Source of the DNA: Nematopogon swammerdamellus
Taxonomy: Eukaryota > Arthropoda > Insecta > Lepidoptera > Adelidae
Assembly (NCBI GenBank): GCA_946902875.1
Contig: OX336345.1
Location: 9,579,395 to 9,643,394, forward strand
Direction: 5' to 3'
Length of the DNA: 64,000 bases
Within the stretch, counting starts at the first letter, position 1. Each line of letters starts with the position of its first letter. A model generated the notes under the pieces. It was not told the DNA's origin and made no database searches. It worked only from the letters and a program-made list of their open reading frames with translations. The translations under genes were made by a program, and so were the position numbers. Below, piece after piece: positions 55,639 through 64,000 of the stretch.

Positions 55639-56106
55639 CAGCGGTTCTCAATCTATGGTACGCGTACCACCAGTGGTACGTGAACTGCTCCGAGGTGGTA
55701 CGCGAAAAAATTAAAGATTATGCGCTACAAAATTTAATAAGCGGCAAGTGCCATAATCCTAATTTAGAAAGTTTTGTTGATGAACATACCTAAATTTTGA
55801 ATTCTGATGTTCTTAGCAATATAAAATCCATTGTCAAATGCTCATAGTGAGTTCCGAAGAATATTTGAAAGAAGATTTTTCAGAACTAAATTCGATAAGA
55901 AATCAATTTTTAGATCCGAGATCACTTACATCCGAGGAAATAGAATCATTAATTGAACTTAGGTGCGATGTTAACCTCCAAAGAGAATTTAACAATGTAG
56001 ATTTAGAAGATAAATATTATTATTAGCTTCTTGTAGGTAAAGGTGGTACGCCGCCAAACATATTGGTTTTAGTGGTACCTGAAAAAAAAAAGTTTGAGAA
56101 ACCCTG
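55639..56106 (+). mobile_element. hAT element with perfect 8-bp target duplication
   Basis: Ends CAGCGGTTCTCAA and, inverted, CAGGGTTTCTCAA are typical hAT termini. CTTTAAAT flanks both sides (55631-55638 and 56107-56114). A 63-codon frame (55838-56026) reads LTSEEIESLIELRCDVNLQREF, which resembles the region before the C-terminal dimerisation motif of Buster-type hAT transposases; the catalytic part is missing. So it is a deleted derivative. Confidence 0.85.
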
Positions 56107-56151
56107 CTTTAAATTATTACATTTACATAGAAATATATATAATAGAATTCT

Positions 56152-56292
56152 TCGAGAGAGGCGTGAATAGGCATCTGTCAGTCCAGTTGCATGGTATTCG
56201 CAACCCCCGCATACGACTACGAATGCCCATAGGCGTCGTTAGACACCTTATGGGTGGCACGGCGCCACATGGTCGCGCCTTCAATAAAATAA
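56152..56292 (+). pseudogene. LINE 3' end (R6)
   Basis: The frame reads FERGVNRHLSVQLHGIRNPR, IRLRMPIGVVRHLMGG, TAPHGRAFNK. Arginine/valine spacing follows the R6 consensus, and the frame happens to remain open beyond the usual stop. Confidence 0.65.
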
Positions 56293-56346
56293 ATATAGTA
56301 CTAAATAAAAAACGAATAACGTTAACAAATTACATTTTAAAACTGT

Positions 56347-56632
56347 TTGTACCCTGCCTGCCGGCCTGCCTGTCTGCCTGCGATAGAGAGATGCCTAGAG
56401 CGATATGGAATATAGGTACCATATAAGTCAATGGTTTCACTGACGTAAGCTCCTAAATTATTTGACTTTTGAAACTTCGAACTTATACAATCCCGAAAAT
56501 TTTCACGATCAAAAATGGTTAGCAATCAACTTGTACCTAATTTTGTCTCCATGAATTGGAAACATATTCCATGCAAGATACTACTAAGGATGAATGTATC
56601 ATTGTATCGATGAATGATACAATGATATGCAG
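56347..56632 (+). repeat. block B, first copy
   Basis: Starts TTGTACCCTGCCTGCCGGCC and ends with a 12-bp hairpin (TATCATTGTATC, 56597-56627) and GCAG. Repeated without visible change at 57109-57394 (offset 762). Confidence 0.92.
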
Positions 56633-57109
56633 TAAGTAATATCGATAATACCATCATTGAAATAATACCAAAGCTATAAATCTACAACAGTAATGTGGTA
56701 TGGTCCATTAAAAGATTGCTCACAGAAAAACACGTACCGGGGCGCCAAAGAGTCTAGACCAGCGTTCACGTTCGTCTCCCTTCAATCAAATCAAAATGGT
56801 TTTCCAGGGCAAAGCAATTACTCGTCGCTTCTCCTAACCTTCACACTGGTGTGACAGAGCAGTGTGAAGGTTAGCCGGTTGTCTACCTGACGTGGACAAT
56901 AATCTGACATGTAAGTTGATGCCTAATATGTCAGCTAAATTTTGTTGATGCACTGGACAAACGAAAACAATGATGCGGAAATAGTCGGCGAAATTTTCTG
57001 TCTAAAGTTCTGCATCCAAGAGGATTCTTGGATGCAGAACTTTAACAGTAAGCCTAGTTTAAGAAACTCTTGTTCCACAACTAGGCTTACCATATAAACG
57101 TTAAAGCCT
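56630..57109 (+). repeat. block A, second copy
   Basis: See 53521-54000. Its first three bases (CAG) are shared with the end of block B, so the two duplicates abut with a CAG overlap. Confidence 0.92.
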
Positions 57110-57394
57110 TGTACCCTGCCTGCCGGCCTGCCTGTCTGCCTGCGATAGAGAGATGCCTAGAGCGATATGGAATATAGGTACCATATAAGTCAATGGTTTC
57201 ACTGACGTAAGCTCCTAAATTATTTGACTTTTGAAACTTCGAACTTATACAATCCCGAAAATTTTCACGATCAAAAATGGTTAGCAATCAACTTGTACCT
57301 AATTTTGTCTCCATGAATTGGAAACATATTCCATGCAAGATACTACTAAGGATGAATGTATCATTGTATCGATGAATGATACAATGATATGCAG
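57109..57394 (+). repeat. block B, second copy
   Basis: Identical by eye to 56347-56632. In this duplicate it follows block A directly; the 2.3-kb middle segment is missing. Confidence 0.92.
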
Positions 57395-57968
57395 ATATTT
57401 TCTAAGATCAGTAAAAATAAAGTGTATTAAAGTGTATTTTATTTAAATTGCATAATTTAAGTGTAATATTATGTCTCACAATTTCCGCCAAATTCATGAA
57501 AATTTCCTCACCCTTTCCAAAGGATGAATAACGAAATTTATATTGCAAGTTGAACAGCCTTGAGACCTGACTTCGGGAGCGAATTCCCAAACCATGCATA
57601 GCAAGAACGCACGCGCTCACCAACGTAGGTATATGGATAAGAAGGAATTGGTCGCACACACTGTGCTGGGTCGTATGAACGTTTCAGCTGATTTTTATTC
57701 GTTTCTAACGTTAGAGTTTTCATATTACTATTAAACATACATAATTCAAAACATACTATAAATATTACTGTGTTTATTGGAATAATTATAATAATTTACT
57801 AACGTAAAGTCATGTAATATAACTTGTTTTGAGTCCCGATTACGAGATTTTTTTTAAATATTTCGTTGCGCACAAGTAAATTGGTAAAGTAAAGGGTAGA
57901 GGCGTTGCATGTTTTTTTCCCTACAAATATTTACTTGTACGAAACGAAATATCAAATAAAAAGGAGAG
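57395..57968. other. unassigned stretch
   Basis: AT-rich. Short minus-strand frames at 57408-57738 have no motif. Confidence 0.4.
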
Positions 57969-58905
57969 GTTTCTGTACCGTTTCGTTTTCCGTGAGAACT
58001 TTAAGATGTAGGATTTTCGTTTAAGTTTTCTTCTAAACTATTTGAGAGGCCCTATGTTGCCTATTTTTTTTTCGAACTTTTAGACTCGGACTTTTAGCAC
58101 TCGAATAAGTGGGGGAATACTCGATTCTTTGATATCTTTTAAACTATGCATTTTAAAATTATAAAATATATTTGTCATCCTTATAACAAGTCCTTTTCAT
58201 TGGGTCACATGATGCACTTGAAAAAATATATCTAATGTGTTCTCCAGAATTGACTTCCAACATCTAAGTTCGTTTATTTACGCTATATACGTCCGTGACT
58301 GGGTCATCAAACTCTATATACAGGATGTAAAAACGGCGAGTACATTAAATTTAGGAAATGATTATTGGGATCAAGAGTAACAAAAAAGTCAAATAACTTT
58401 TTTCTGAAATCCCTTTAAATAAAAAGTTACAGTTTTCATATAAACTAATTGATTATTTTAGTGTAAAACTGATCTAATGACAACAGGGCGGCGCGGAGGA
58501 GGGAAGAGCGGGTGAGACGTGAGCGCCTCGGACGGGGGTGTTGGCGGGAGGGGCAGGGGTTAGCTTTGTGAGTGGAGGACTGTGGAGGTCGGCAGGCGGA
58601 GGGTGCGGAGCGGCAACAACGCGTTAAATTACACTAGACGAAAACATACATTTCAAAAATTCATATCTCGAAAACTAGACTCTTTAGAGAAAAACTTTGA
58701 TAACTTTTTCGACCCGGGAAAACATGAGGATTGCGCTGGCGAAATTAATGTACTCGCCGTTTTAACACCCGCATGTACCAAATTAAAAAAAAATCGTCAG
58801 CAGATTCAGAGAAAATAAGCTGCTACAGTCCGACACACAGACACAAGAATGATCCTACAAAGGTTCTGATTTTTTCCCTCTTTTGAGGTACGGAACCCTA
58901 AAACA
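57969..58905 (-). repeat. R2 repeat, long inverted version with GC-rich block
   Basis: Begins near GTACCGTTTCGTTTTCCGTGA, contains CTATATACGTCCGTGACTGG and ends GAGGTACGGAACCCTAAAA. A GC-rich GGGCGGCGCGGAGGAGGG block at about 58488-58620 sits inside. Matches 36722-37694 in inverse order. Confidence 0.55.
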
Positions 58906-59098
58906 TCATAATCGAGCCTCGGATCGAATTAGGTACATAGACATGTTGTAATAAGACGACAATAATTATGAAGATGTATACTTTGCCTTTACGCTTCGAA
59001 AGCCGGACATATGAGGTGAATTCATATCTGTCTGAAAGATGCAGTTTTATGAAGTTTCACAGGTGATTGAGGGGCGCAATCAGTTTCAGGGATTCATT

Positions 59099-59246
59099 TG
59101 TTTTCATGCCAGTTCAGTGTAGCCGACGCGACTAAAGGAAAGACTGACATAGCACAGTTCAGACAGGAGTAAGGTGTAACAAAGGCTTACATCGCGGATG
59201 TAGTAGGCGATGTAAACAACCGCGTCAGGTACCATAAAAGGAAATA
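59099..59246 (+). mobile_element. SINE-A tail fragment
   Basis: CATGCCAGTTCAGTGTAGCC, GGAAAGACTGACATAGCAC, CATCGCGGATGTAGTAGGCG and CAGGTACCATAAAAGG match the SINE-A tail, diverged. Confidence 0.55.
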
Positions 59247-59251
59247 GAAAT

Positions 59252-59616
59252 CAATACTAATAGTAAACCTATAAGGCATGGTGATGAAGTCAGTTACTTT
59301 GTTTTATGAGATGCTGCGTCTGTAGACTCTATGTATGATACTAAACTAAATTGACTATTTTTAGAAATCTTTTTTGTATTTATTTATGTTCCTCCGTAAC
59401 TGTTGAACCGATCATCCGAATTCGATGAACTTAGTGAAAACACATTTAACTATACGTGACACAGGATAGGCTAATAAAATTCAGTTCCGTTTACGCTAAG
59501 ATGTGGCTCTCATACAAACTGAATTGTTCCGCGCGCCGAAATAAAGGTACGGTAGCGGTCTTACTTTTTTCTTTTTAAATACTAATTTCACGCGAGCGAA
59601 GCCGCGGGTAAAAGCT
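59252..59616 (+). mobile_element. non-autonomous Helitron-like element, near complete
   Basis: From CTATAAGGCATGGTGATGAA through AGTTACTTTGTTTTATGAG, GTTCCTCCGTAACTGTTG and GACACAGGATAGGCTAAT to GCGAGCGAAGCCGCGGGT-AAAAGCTA. The terminal CTAG is mutated to CTATAG. Confidence 0.7.
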
Positions 59617-59689
59617 ATAGGTAAATAAATAAAATTAAAAAATAATAAAATTCAAAAAGAAATCCTATTACTTTAAGTGAGTTAAACTT

Positions 59690-59832
59690 GTATATTATAT
59701 ATACCTATATATATAATTGGTTTCTCGGAAACGGCTCTAACGATTTGGATGAAATTTTGTATTTAGATAATGTTATTTTTTCAAGTATATCTAGATAGGT
59801 GTAGACGCCGAGCGAAGCTCGGTCGCCCAGGT
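59690..59832 (+). repeat. dispersed repeat with CCGAGCGAAGCTCGG hairpin end
   Basis: GGTTTCTCGGAAACGGCTCT, GATTTGGATGAAATTTTGTA and finally GCCGAGCGAAGCTCGGTCGC-CCAGGTAC. The terminal hairpin CCGAGC/GCTCGG is typical of another common lepidopteran repeat. Confidence 0.5.
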
Positions 59833-60527
59833 ACTAAAATTAAAATGGAATAAAATTAAAAAATAAATAAATAAAATGTCTTCGCATTCGAAAATGATTC
59901 TAAATTCGTATTATTTTAGGAGATCCAAGCTAGGTAACTCTAGGAATATCAGTTTCTTAAGTAGTTCTCAAAACGTACTTTCAGCACTTTTAAGCTTTAA
60001 CGGTATAATATAAGGGCAGTATATTGCTTTCGAGAAAAAAAAAAACCCAATCTATGACACGCCTCAATCTTCATCCCCCGTGTTGTTCACGTCACAAGCA
60101 CAGGTTGTGTCCTTCCAAATCCTTCAAAACGATAGAACAGGCGTCAACTTGACGAACATAACATGAAAAGCACACAGCAGCGATCGACGGCGGCGGTCTT
60201 CTTGCCCCATCCGGCGACGCAATTTCTAATTACAATTACACACATATTATGCTTGTTTTCCATGCGGTATGCGAAGACAACGATACCATACGATAGTACG
60301 ATACACACATCACCACAACCTACGACCACATTAGTAGAAGTGCGTTGATTTATTGATTAGTATGAAGAGGAGTGTTACGAAATTCCCATACAAAAATTTT
60401 GTGGGTTGTGTTGTGATTACCTCCAAGTTATAATTTAAGGCGACTTAATTATATGAGTGGAGATCAAGTGCACGGAACTACGCTTAGTTGTGATACGCAA
60501 AACGAGTAATCGCGCTACTTCCACTCG
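59833..60527. other. unassigned stretch
   Basis: No supported feature. Opposing 61-codon frames at 60144-60348 have no motif. Confidence 0.4.
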
Positions 60528-60690
60528 TTTTTTAGGGTTCCGTAGCCAGCGACACTACCAGGACCCTCTTTCATATAGGTCACTTGTCTGTCCGTCCGTC
60601 CGTCCGTCCGTATGTCTGTCTGTCAGAGCCTGTATGTACCACCTAAACGGTTCAATCTATATTCTTCTGGAATTTTAGTGTTAAATTATA
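60528..60690 (+). repeat. R2 repeat, 5' part
   Basis: TTAGGGTTCCGTAGCCAGCG, a GTCCGTCCGTCCGTCCG tract and ACGGTTCAATCTATATTCTT. The 3' end is missing. Confidence 0.65.
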
Positions 60691-61263
60691 TAAAATATTT
60701 CAAAACGAAATGCTTAATGATTAAAATTTTTAAAGTATTGAAGTAGTCCATTTATGCTAACGCGGCATGAAAATTATTTTGAAGTTTGTAGAGAAAATGG
60801 CATTCTTCTGAGCGTGGAAACGTCTCACGGGCTAGGGGCGGGGCGCGTCGGATGCGCTGGGGGTCGCGCGCGCGCGCGGGTGAGCGGCCGGCAGCAATTC
60901 GGATCACGAAGCAACCGCGCACGCACTCATTATGGGTGCAAGAAGGGAATAACTACGGAACCCTTCGCGTGTGAAGAATGTTCGCATTTACCAAGCTTTT
61001 ATTTAACTTCACCTGTTCGTATGGGTCCAATCTTACAACTGAATTTTGAACCAGTTCCACTCAACCTATTGAGCTGACATTTTGTACAGACTTTCGGTTC
61101 TGGCGAACATGCAATATGGTATACTCAAAAAAATTAAAAAAATTACTAATTAGCTTTATTGAATAAAAAAAAATACCCACTAAAAGTCACAAAATAAAAA
61201 AACCTTTTTAAAAGTAAGCTTTTATTTAAGCCATGTACTAAAAAGAAAAACATAAGTTTAGGT
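60691..61263. other. unassigned stretch with a GC-rich patch
   Basis: GCGCGCGCGCGCGGG at about 60866 lies within a GC-rich block at 60820-60930. The 107-codon frame across it has no motif. Confidence 0.35.
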
Positions 61264-61266
61264 CTT

Positions 61267-61404
61267 CGATTTGTTTTCAAAAAGCTTGTCGCAGCGATTC
61301 TAAAGAATTTTCTTCGAAGAACATACATACTTCGGCAAGTCACTGTCCAATGAAATTAATTGGTACCTATTTATGTACATTTTAAGCTTTTTGAAAACAA
61401 ATCG
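61267..61404. repeat. 21-bp perfect inverted repeat
   Basis: CGATTTGTTTTCAAAAAGCT (61267-61286, plus T) and its inverse at 61384-61404, 96 bp apart. No further similarity in the flanks. Possibly a MITE remnant. Confidence 0.75.
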
Positions 61405-62517
61405 AAAACGTTAACTTATATTTTTTTTTCATTTTAATTTTTATATTCTGCATGTCTGACACACTCTACTGCTTCATACATTTGTTTCGGGTAGGACTAG
61501 GTATAAATGGTAGATTATTTTGGGATCGAACCAGACGGCATATTGCGATGTATGGGAATAACAGTTCTATGCTTCTGAATTATTTCCGTCATTCTATACC
61601 ACGTCCGCTATTATTAGATAAGGGAATGACAAGCTTCACGTCTCCTTGCGGCTCTTATTGGCCCCGTGCGAGGCGAACAAACGAACCAGCGCAGTGCGTA
61701 CGCGGGGAATAATGGCTCGTGTGACGTATTTAATAAAATAACAGATGGAATCTTACCTCGCCGCGTTTCTTCTTCTTTGGACAACTTTTTTTCTGCTAGC
61801 TAAGTGTGGAACGTTGGGATATATTTATGTTTTTCTAGGTTTCGTCTGCTTGGGTGAAATGTTGAGTCTCTTTGCTAAGTAGGAGCATCATTTTGTAATG
61901 TCCCGTTCAGCAATGGGTAAGTTTAAGGAAAAACCGGGTAAGAAACCTCATAGAGTGGCACTATCGGCGTAAAATTTTTTTTAACATTGAAAATGTTTAT
62001 GTTTTCGTTCGAGTATATGCAGTGCCCCGATTTATGAAATTGTGACATTTGCTAGTAGTTTCGCGGTACGCGGATGGGTCACATGTCAAAATGTGCGTAT
62101 GTCGGAGGGCTTTAAAGAACAATTTAAATTACCGTAATCGGTTTGTTACTTTTTGGGATTTTCCAAAATTGGCCAAAATTTTTAATTTTTTTTTCGCCGA
62201 CTTGGGTCGAGAATTTCCCAATTTTTTTTTTGAGCTCGCTATTCAAGAAACAGTATCTCGGGATTGAATTAAGCTACAGTTTGAGCTATCTTAGGAGGCG
62301 GGCGGACAAAAACTGTAGGCTGTAGCGGGTCCCTACGCGCGAGGTCAGTCTGCGCTCCGTTCACTTTATCGTCAGTACGATAAAGAATGAATTCCTATTA
62401 ACTATGTATGGAGCCTATGCGGCATTGAAAATAAATTTGTCAAATTTTATCGTATGCTTTATTTCTAAATTACATTTTCAATGCCTTTGATAGTTGCGCG
62501 TAGTGTGAAATCTGTAG
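61405..62517. other. unassigned stretch
   Basis: No supported feature. Frames of 60-86 codons have no motif. Confidence 0.4.
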
Positions 62518-62620
62518 ATTTTTTTTATGGAAACTGACACGTTTGGCTACATCACCTACAACATCCGTGATGTCAGCGCATAACACCGGGTGAACTAGGT
62601 GCCTGTCAGTGCTTCCCTCC
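62518..62620 (-). mobile_element. SINE-A tail fragment fused to SINE-B
   Basis: TATGGAAACTGACACGTTTG, CCTACAACATCCGTGATGTC and CACCGGGTGAACTAGG, then an abrupt change to SINE-B sequence at about 62625. Confidence 0.65.
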
Positions 62621-62626
62621 ATTTCA

Positions 62627-62960
62627 AGAGGCACATGCTCCGTCGACCAATATCACCTCCGAGAAGGTAGGTGCCATACGCGGAGACTTCACTTTGGATT
62701 GCTGGTTATACTGGACTAGAGGAGAACACAGCCGAGGCTGCTATGCGGCCATCTTACATGCAGTGCGGTGGTATCAACCCAGTCGGCTGCAATTTGAGCG
62801 TACCACCCAGTAGTTAGGGGCAAGGGAAGGGATCTACATTTTAAACCGGTTTCGAACGATGAAGCAGCAAGTGTAGATAAACTGTTCCGCCAGAATCTCA
62901 TTGGTGCATGTCGGCTGGAATCGAACTTCGGACCTTGAGATCAAGAGCTCAAACCAAGAA
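62627..62960 (-). mobile_element. tRNA-type SINE (SINE-B)
   Basis: ATATCACCTCCGAGAAGGTAGG, GAACACAGCCGAGGCTGCTA, GCAGTGCGGTGGTATCAACC, GGGCAAGGGAAGGGATCTAC and GGAATCGAACTTCGGACC (degraded B-box complement). Confidence 0.7.
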
Positions 62961-63238
62961 CGCGCATGCGGCACCCACCCGCCGCCTGTCATCAGGTTTG
63001 ATGGACAGACGGACAATAGTCTCATTATAAGGGTTTCTTCACATAATTTTATACTGAAACCCAAAAAGAAAACAATTAAGGCGAACGTAATTCATCATAC
63101 CATAATCTGTCATGATCCGACACCTCATTTTAGGGGAGCAATTTGGCATTATGAGGTCGCTTCAGTACCCATACGTACAGAAGGCTCTGAAAGCGGGGAA
63201 ACAGCTATAGAGCTTTCAAGTCGCTTCTTACGGTATTA

Positions 63239-63510
63239 GTTTTTTTTTTTTTATGGAAACTGACACGGTTGGCTACATTACCTACAACGTCCGTGATGTC
63301 AGCCCATAACACCGGGTGAACTAGGTGCCATGTCAGTGCTTCCCCCTTTGATCGTGCCGGCTACACTGAACTGGTCGGAAAACACAAACTATTTACATAG
63401 CCGTTTAGACCGATGTTTCATTCAGTGTGGTGGTACCAACCCGGGCGGGTTAAACCCTACCACCAAGTAAGATTAGGAGGGAAGGGACCCACAGTTTTAC
63501 GAGGAATCCG
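63239..63510 (-). mobile_element. composite SINE (SINE-A), head lost
   Basis: T-run, TATGGAAACTGACACGGTTG, GTGCCATGTCAGTGCTTCCC, CATAGCCGTTTAGACCGATG and TTTTACGAGGAATCCGA. Very close in sequence to 35000-35269, so a relatively young copy. Confidence 0.78.
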
Positions 63511-63529
63511 ATATTAGTTGGTTGCATTT

Positions 63530-63740
63530 AACTCGCCCTCGCCCGGGTTGGTACCACCGCAATGAATGAAAGGTCGGTCGAAGCGGCTATGTAAATAGAT
63601 CGTTGTTTTCCGTCCGGTTCAGTGTAGCCAGCACGTCCAAAGGGAAGCACTGACATGGTACCTAGTTCATCAATTATGATAAGGGCTGCCATGCCATGAC
63701 GGATATTGTAGTTGATGTAGCCAAGCGAGTCATTTTTTTT
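63530..63740 (+). mobile_element. SINE-A tail copy, inverted partner
   Basis: GGGTTGGTACCACCGCAATG, AAGGTCGGTCGAAGCGGCTA, GTTCAGTGTAGCCAGCACG and GGATATTGTAGTTGATGTAG. With the previous entry it makes a second inverted SINE-A pair. Confidence 0.7.
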
Positions 63741-63965
63741 TTTGCACTCGCAGTAAGGAGTCATTGTGATATTCAACAAGTATAATATGGTATAGTAGTA
63801 TATAACCTATGTTACATAAACCCTGTGTTCTTGGTATTGTATTGTCTTTTTTTTTATTGGACTTATTGTTTAGGTTTGCTTACATGTAGTAGGTACATTA
63901 TGTTATAGTTAATTTAATTAAAGTTTAGTATGCAAGTTATATTTAAAAATAGTTTTTTATTTTTT
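63741..63965. other. short unassigned AT-rich gap
   Basis: No supported feature. Confidence 0.4.
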
Positions 63966-64000
63966 TAATGTAATCCGGTATGGGTGGCTGAGTCAGAGGG
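63966..64000 (-). mobile_element. SINE-B, cut by the window end
   Basis: TGTAATCCGGTATGGGTGGCTG and AGTCAGAGGG match the start of the copy at 35762. Confidence 0.65.

Larger units (their letters stand above)
54001..56346. other. middle segment present only in the first duplicate
   Basis: Contains R2 scraps (54103-54178, 55375-55622), a fold-back MITE (54538-54834), a CA microsatellite (54907-54925), a hAT element (55639-56106) and an R6 LINE end (56152-56290). It is absent between blocks A and B of the second duplicate. Confidence 0.75.

Noticed and set aside
53521..57109. The block A pair as LTRs of a retrotransposon
   Set aside because: No TG...CA borders, no primer-binding site or polypurine tract, no flanking duplication, and block B is also duplicated, which an LTR model does not explain.

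Overview
This is a eukaryotic nuclear window, most likely from a moth or butterfly (Lepidoptera). It is AT-rich and has no operons and no long open frames. It is packed with dispersed families that are characteristic of lepidopteran genomes: Helitron-like ends (a CTAG terminus after a GC-rich hairpin), RTE, Jockey and CR1-like LINE 3' ends, ACGGAACCC-terminated repeats, tRNA-type SINEs and many fold-back MITEs. The insect telomere word TTAGG occurs once as a short interstitial tract. No complete host gene is recognisable. The best host-gene hint is one possible internal coding exon on the minus strand (8672-8893), so the window is probably intergenic or lies inside large introns.

Layout. 0.1-1.3 kb holds a 1.15-kb fold-back element. 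3.7-6.4 kb holds LINE debris and a small fold-back. 8.7 kb is the exon candidate. 11.4-12.8 kb has two decayed LINE ORF2 C-termini, 13.7-15.7 kb dispersed repeats, and 16.04-17.69 kb a large inverted minisatellite bounded on both sides by Helitron-type ends. 18.7-19.4 kb is a 5'-truncated Penelope-like element with an open GIY-YIG endonuclease frame and a downstream hammerhead ribozyme candidate. 21.6-23.3 kb holds a tRNA-type SINE, an RTE tail and a Jockey ORF2 fragment. 26.6-27.3 kb is an inverted pair of composite SINEs. 27.66-33.73 kb is a complete, young, apparently non-coding LTR retrotransposon on the minus strand, with two 1471-bp LTRs that differ at one visible base, a GGGC target duplication, a primer-binding site and a polypurine tract. 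35-39 kb is nested SINEs, MITEs and LINEs. 39-47 kb has SINEs, a Helitron copy, a Harbinger-type MITE and a 130-bp minisatellite. 48-51.6 kb has Jockey 3' ends, 42-bp and 330-bp tandem repeats and an RTE tail. 53.5-57.4 kb is a recent head-to-tail duplication whose second copy has lost 2.3 kb; its first copy carries a hAT element with a perfect 8-bp target duplication and another fold-back. 58-64 kb is again SINE and repeat mosaic.

The most interesting items are the hammerhead ribozyme candidate paired with the Penelope fragment, the SINE family whose head joins a tRNA-like A box, a 5S rRNA segment and a tRNA-like B box, the mirror-image Helitron minisatellite, and the LTR element that looks mobile in trans with no protein of its own. 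All identifications come from reading motifs by eye; no database search was run.
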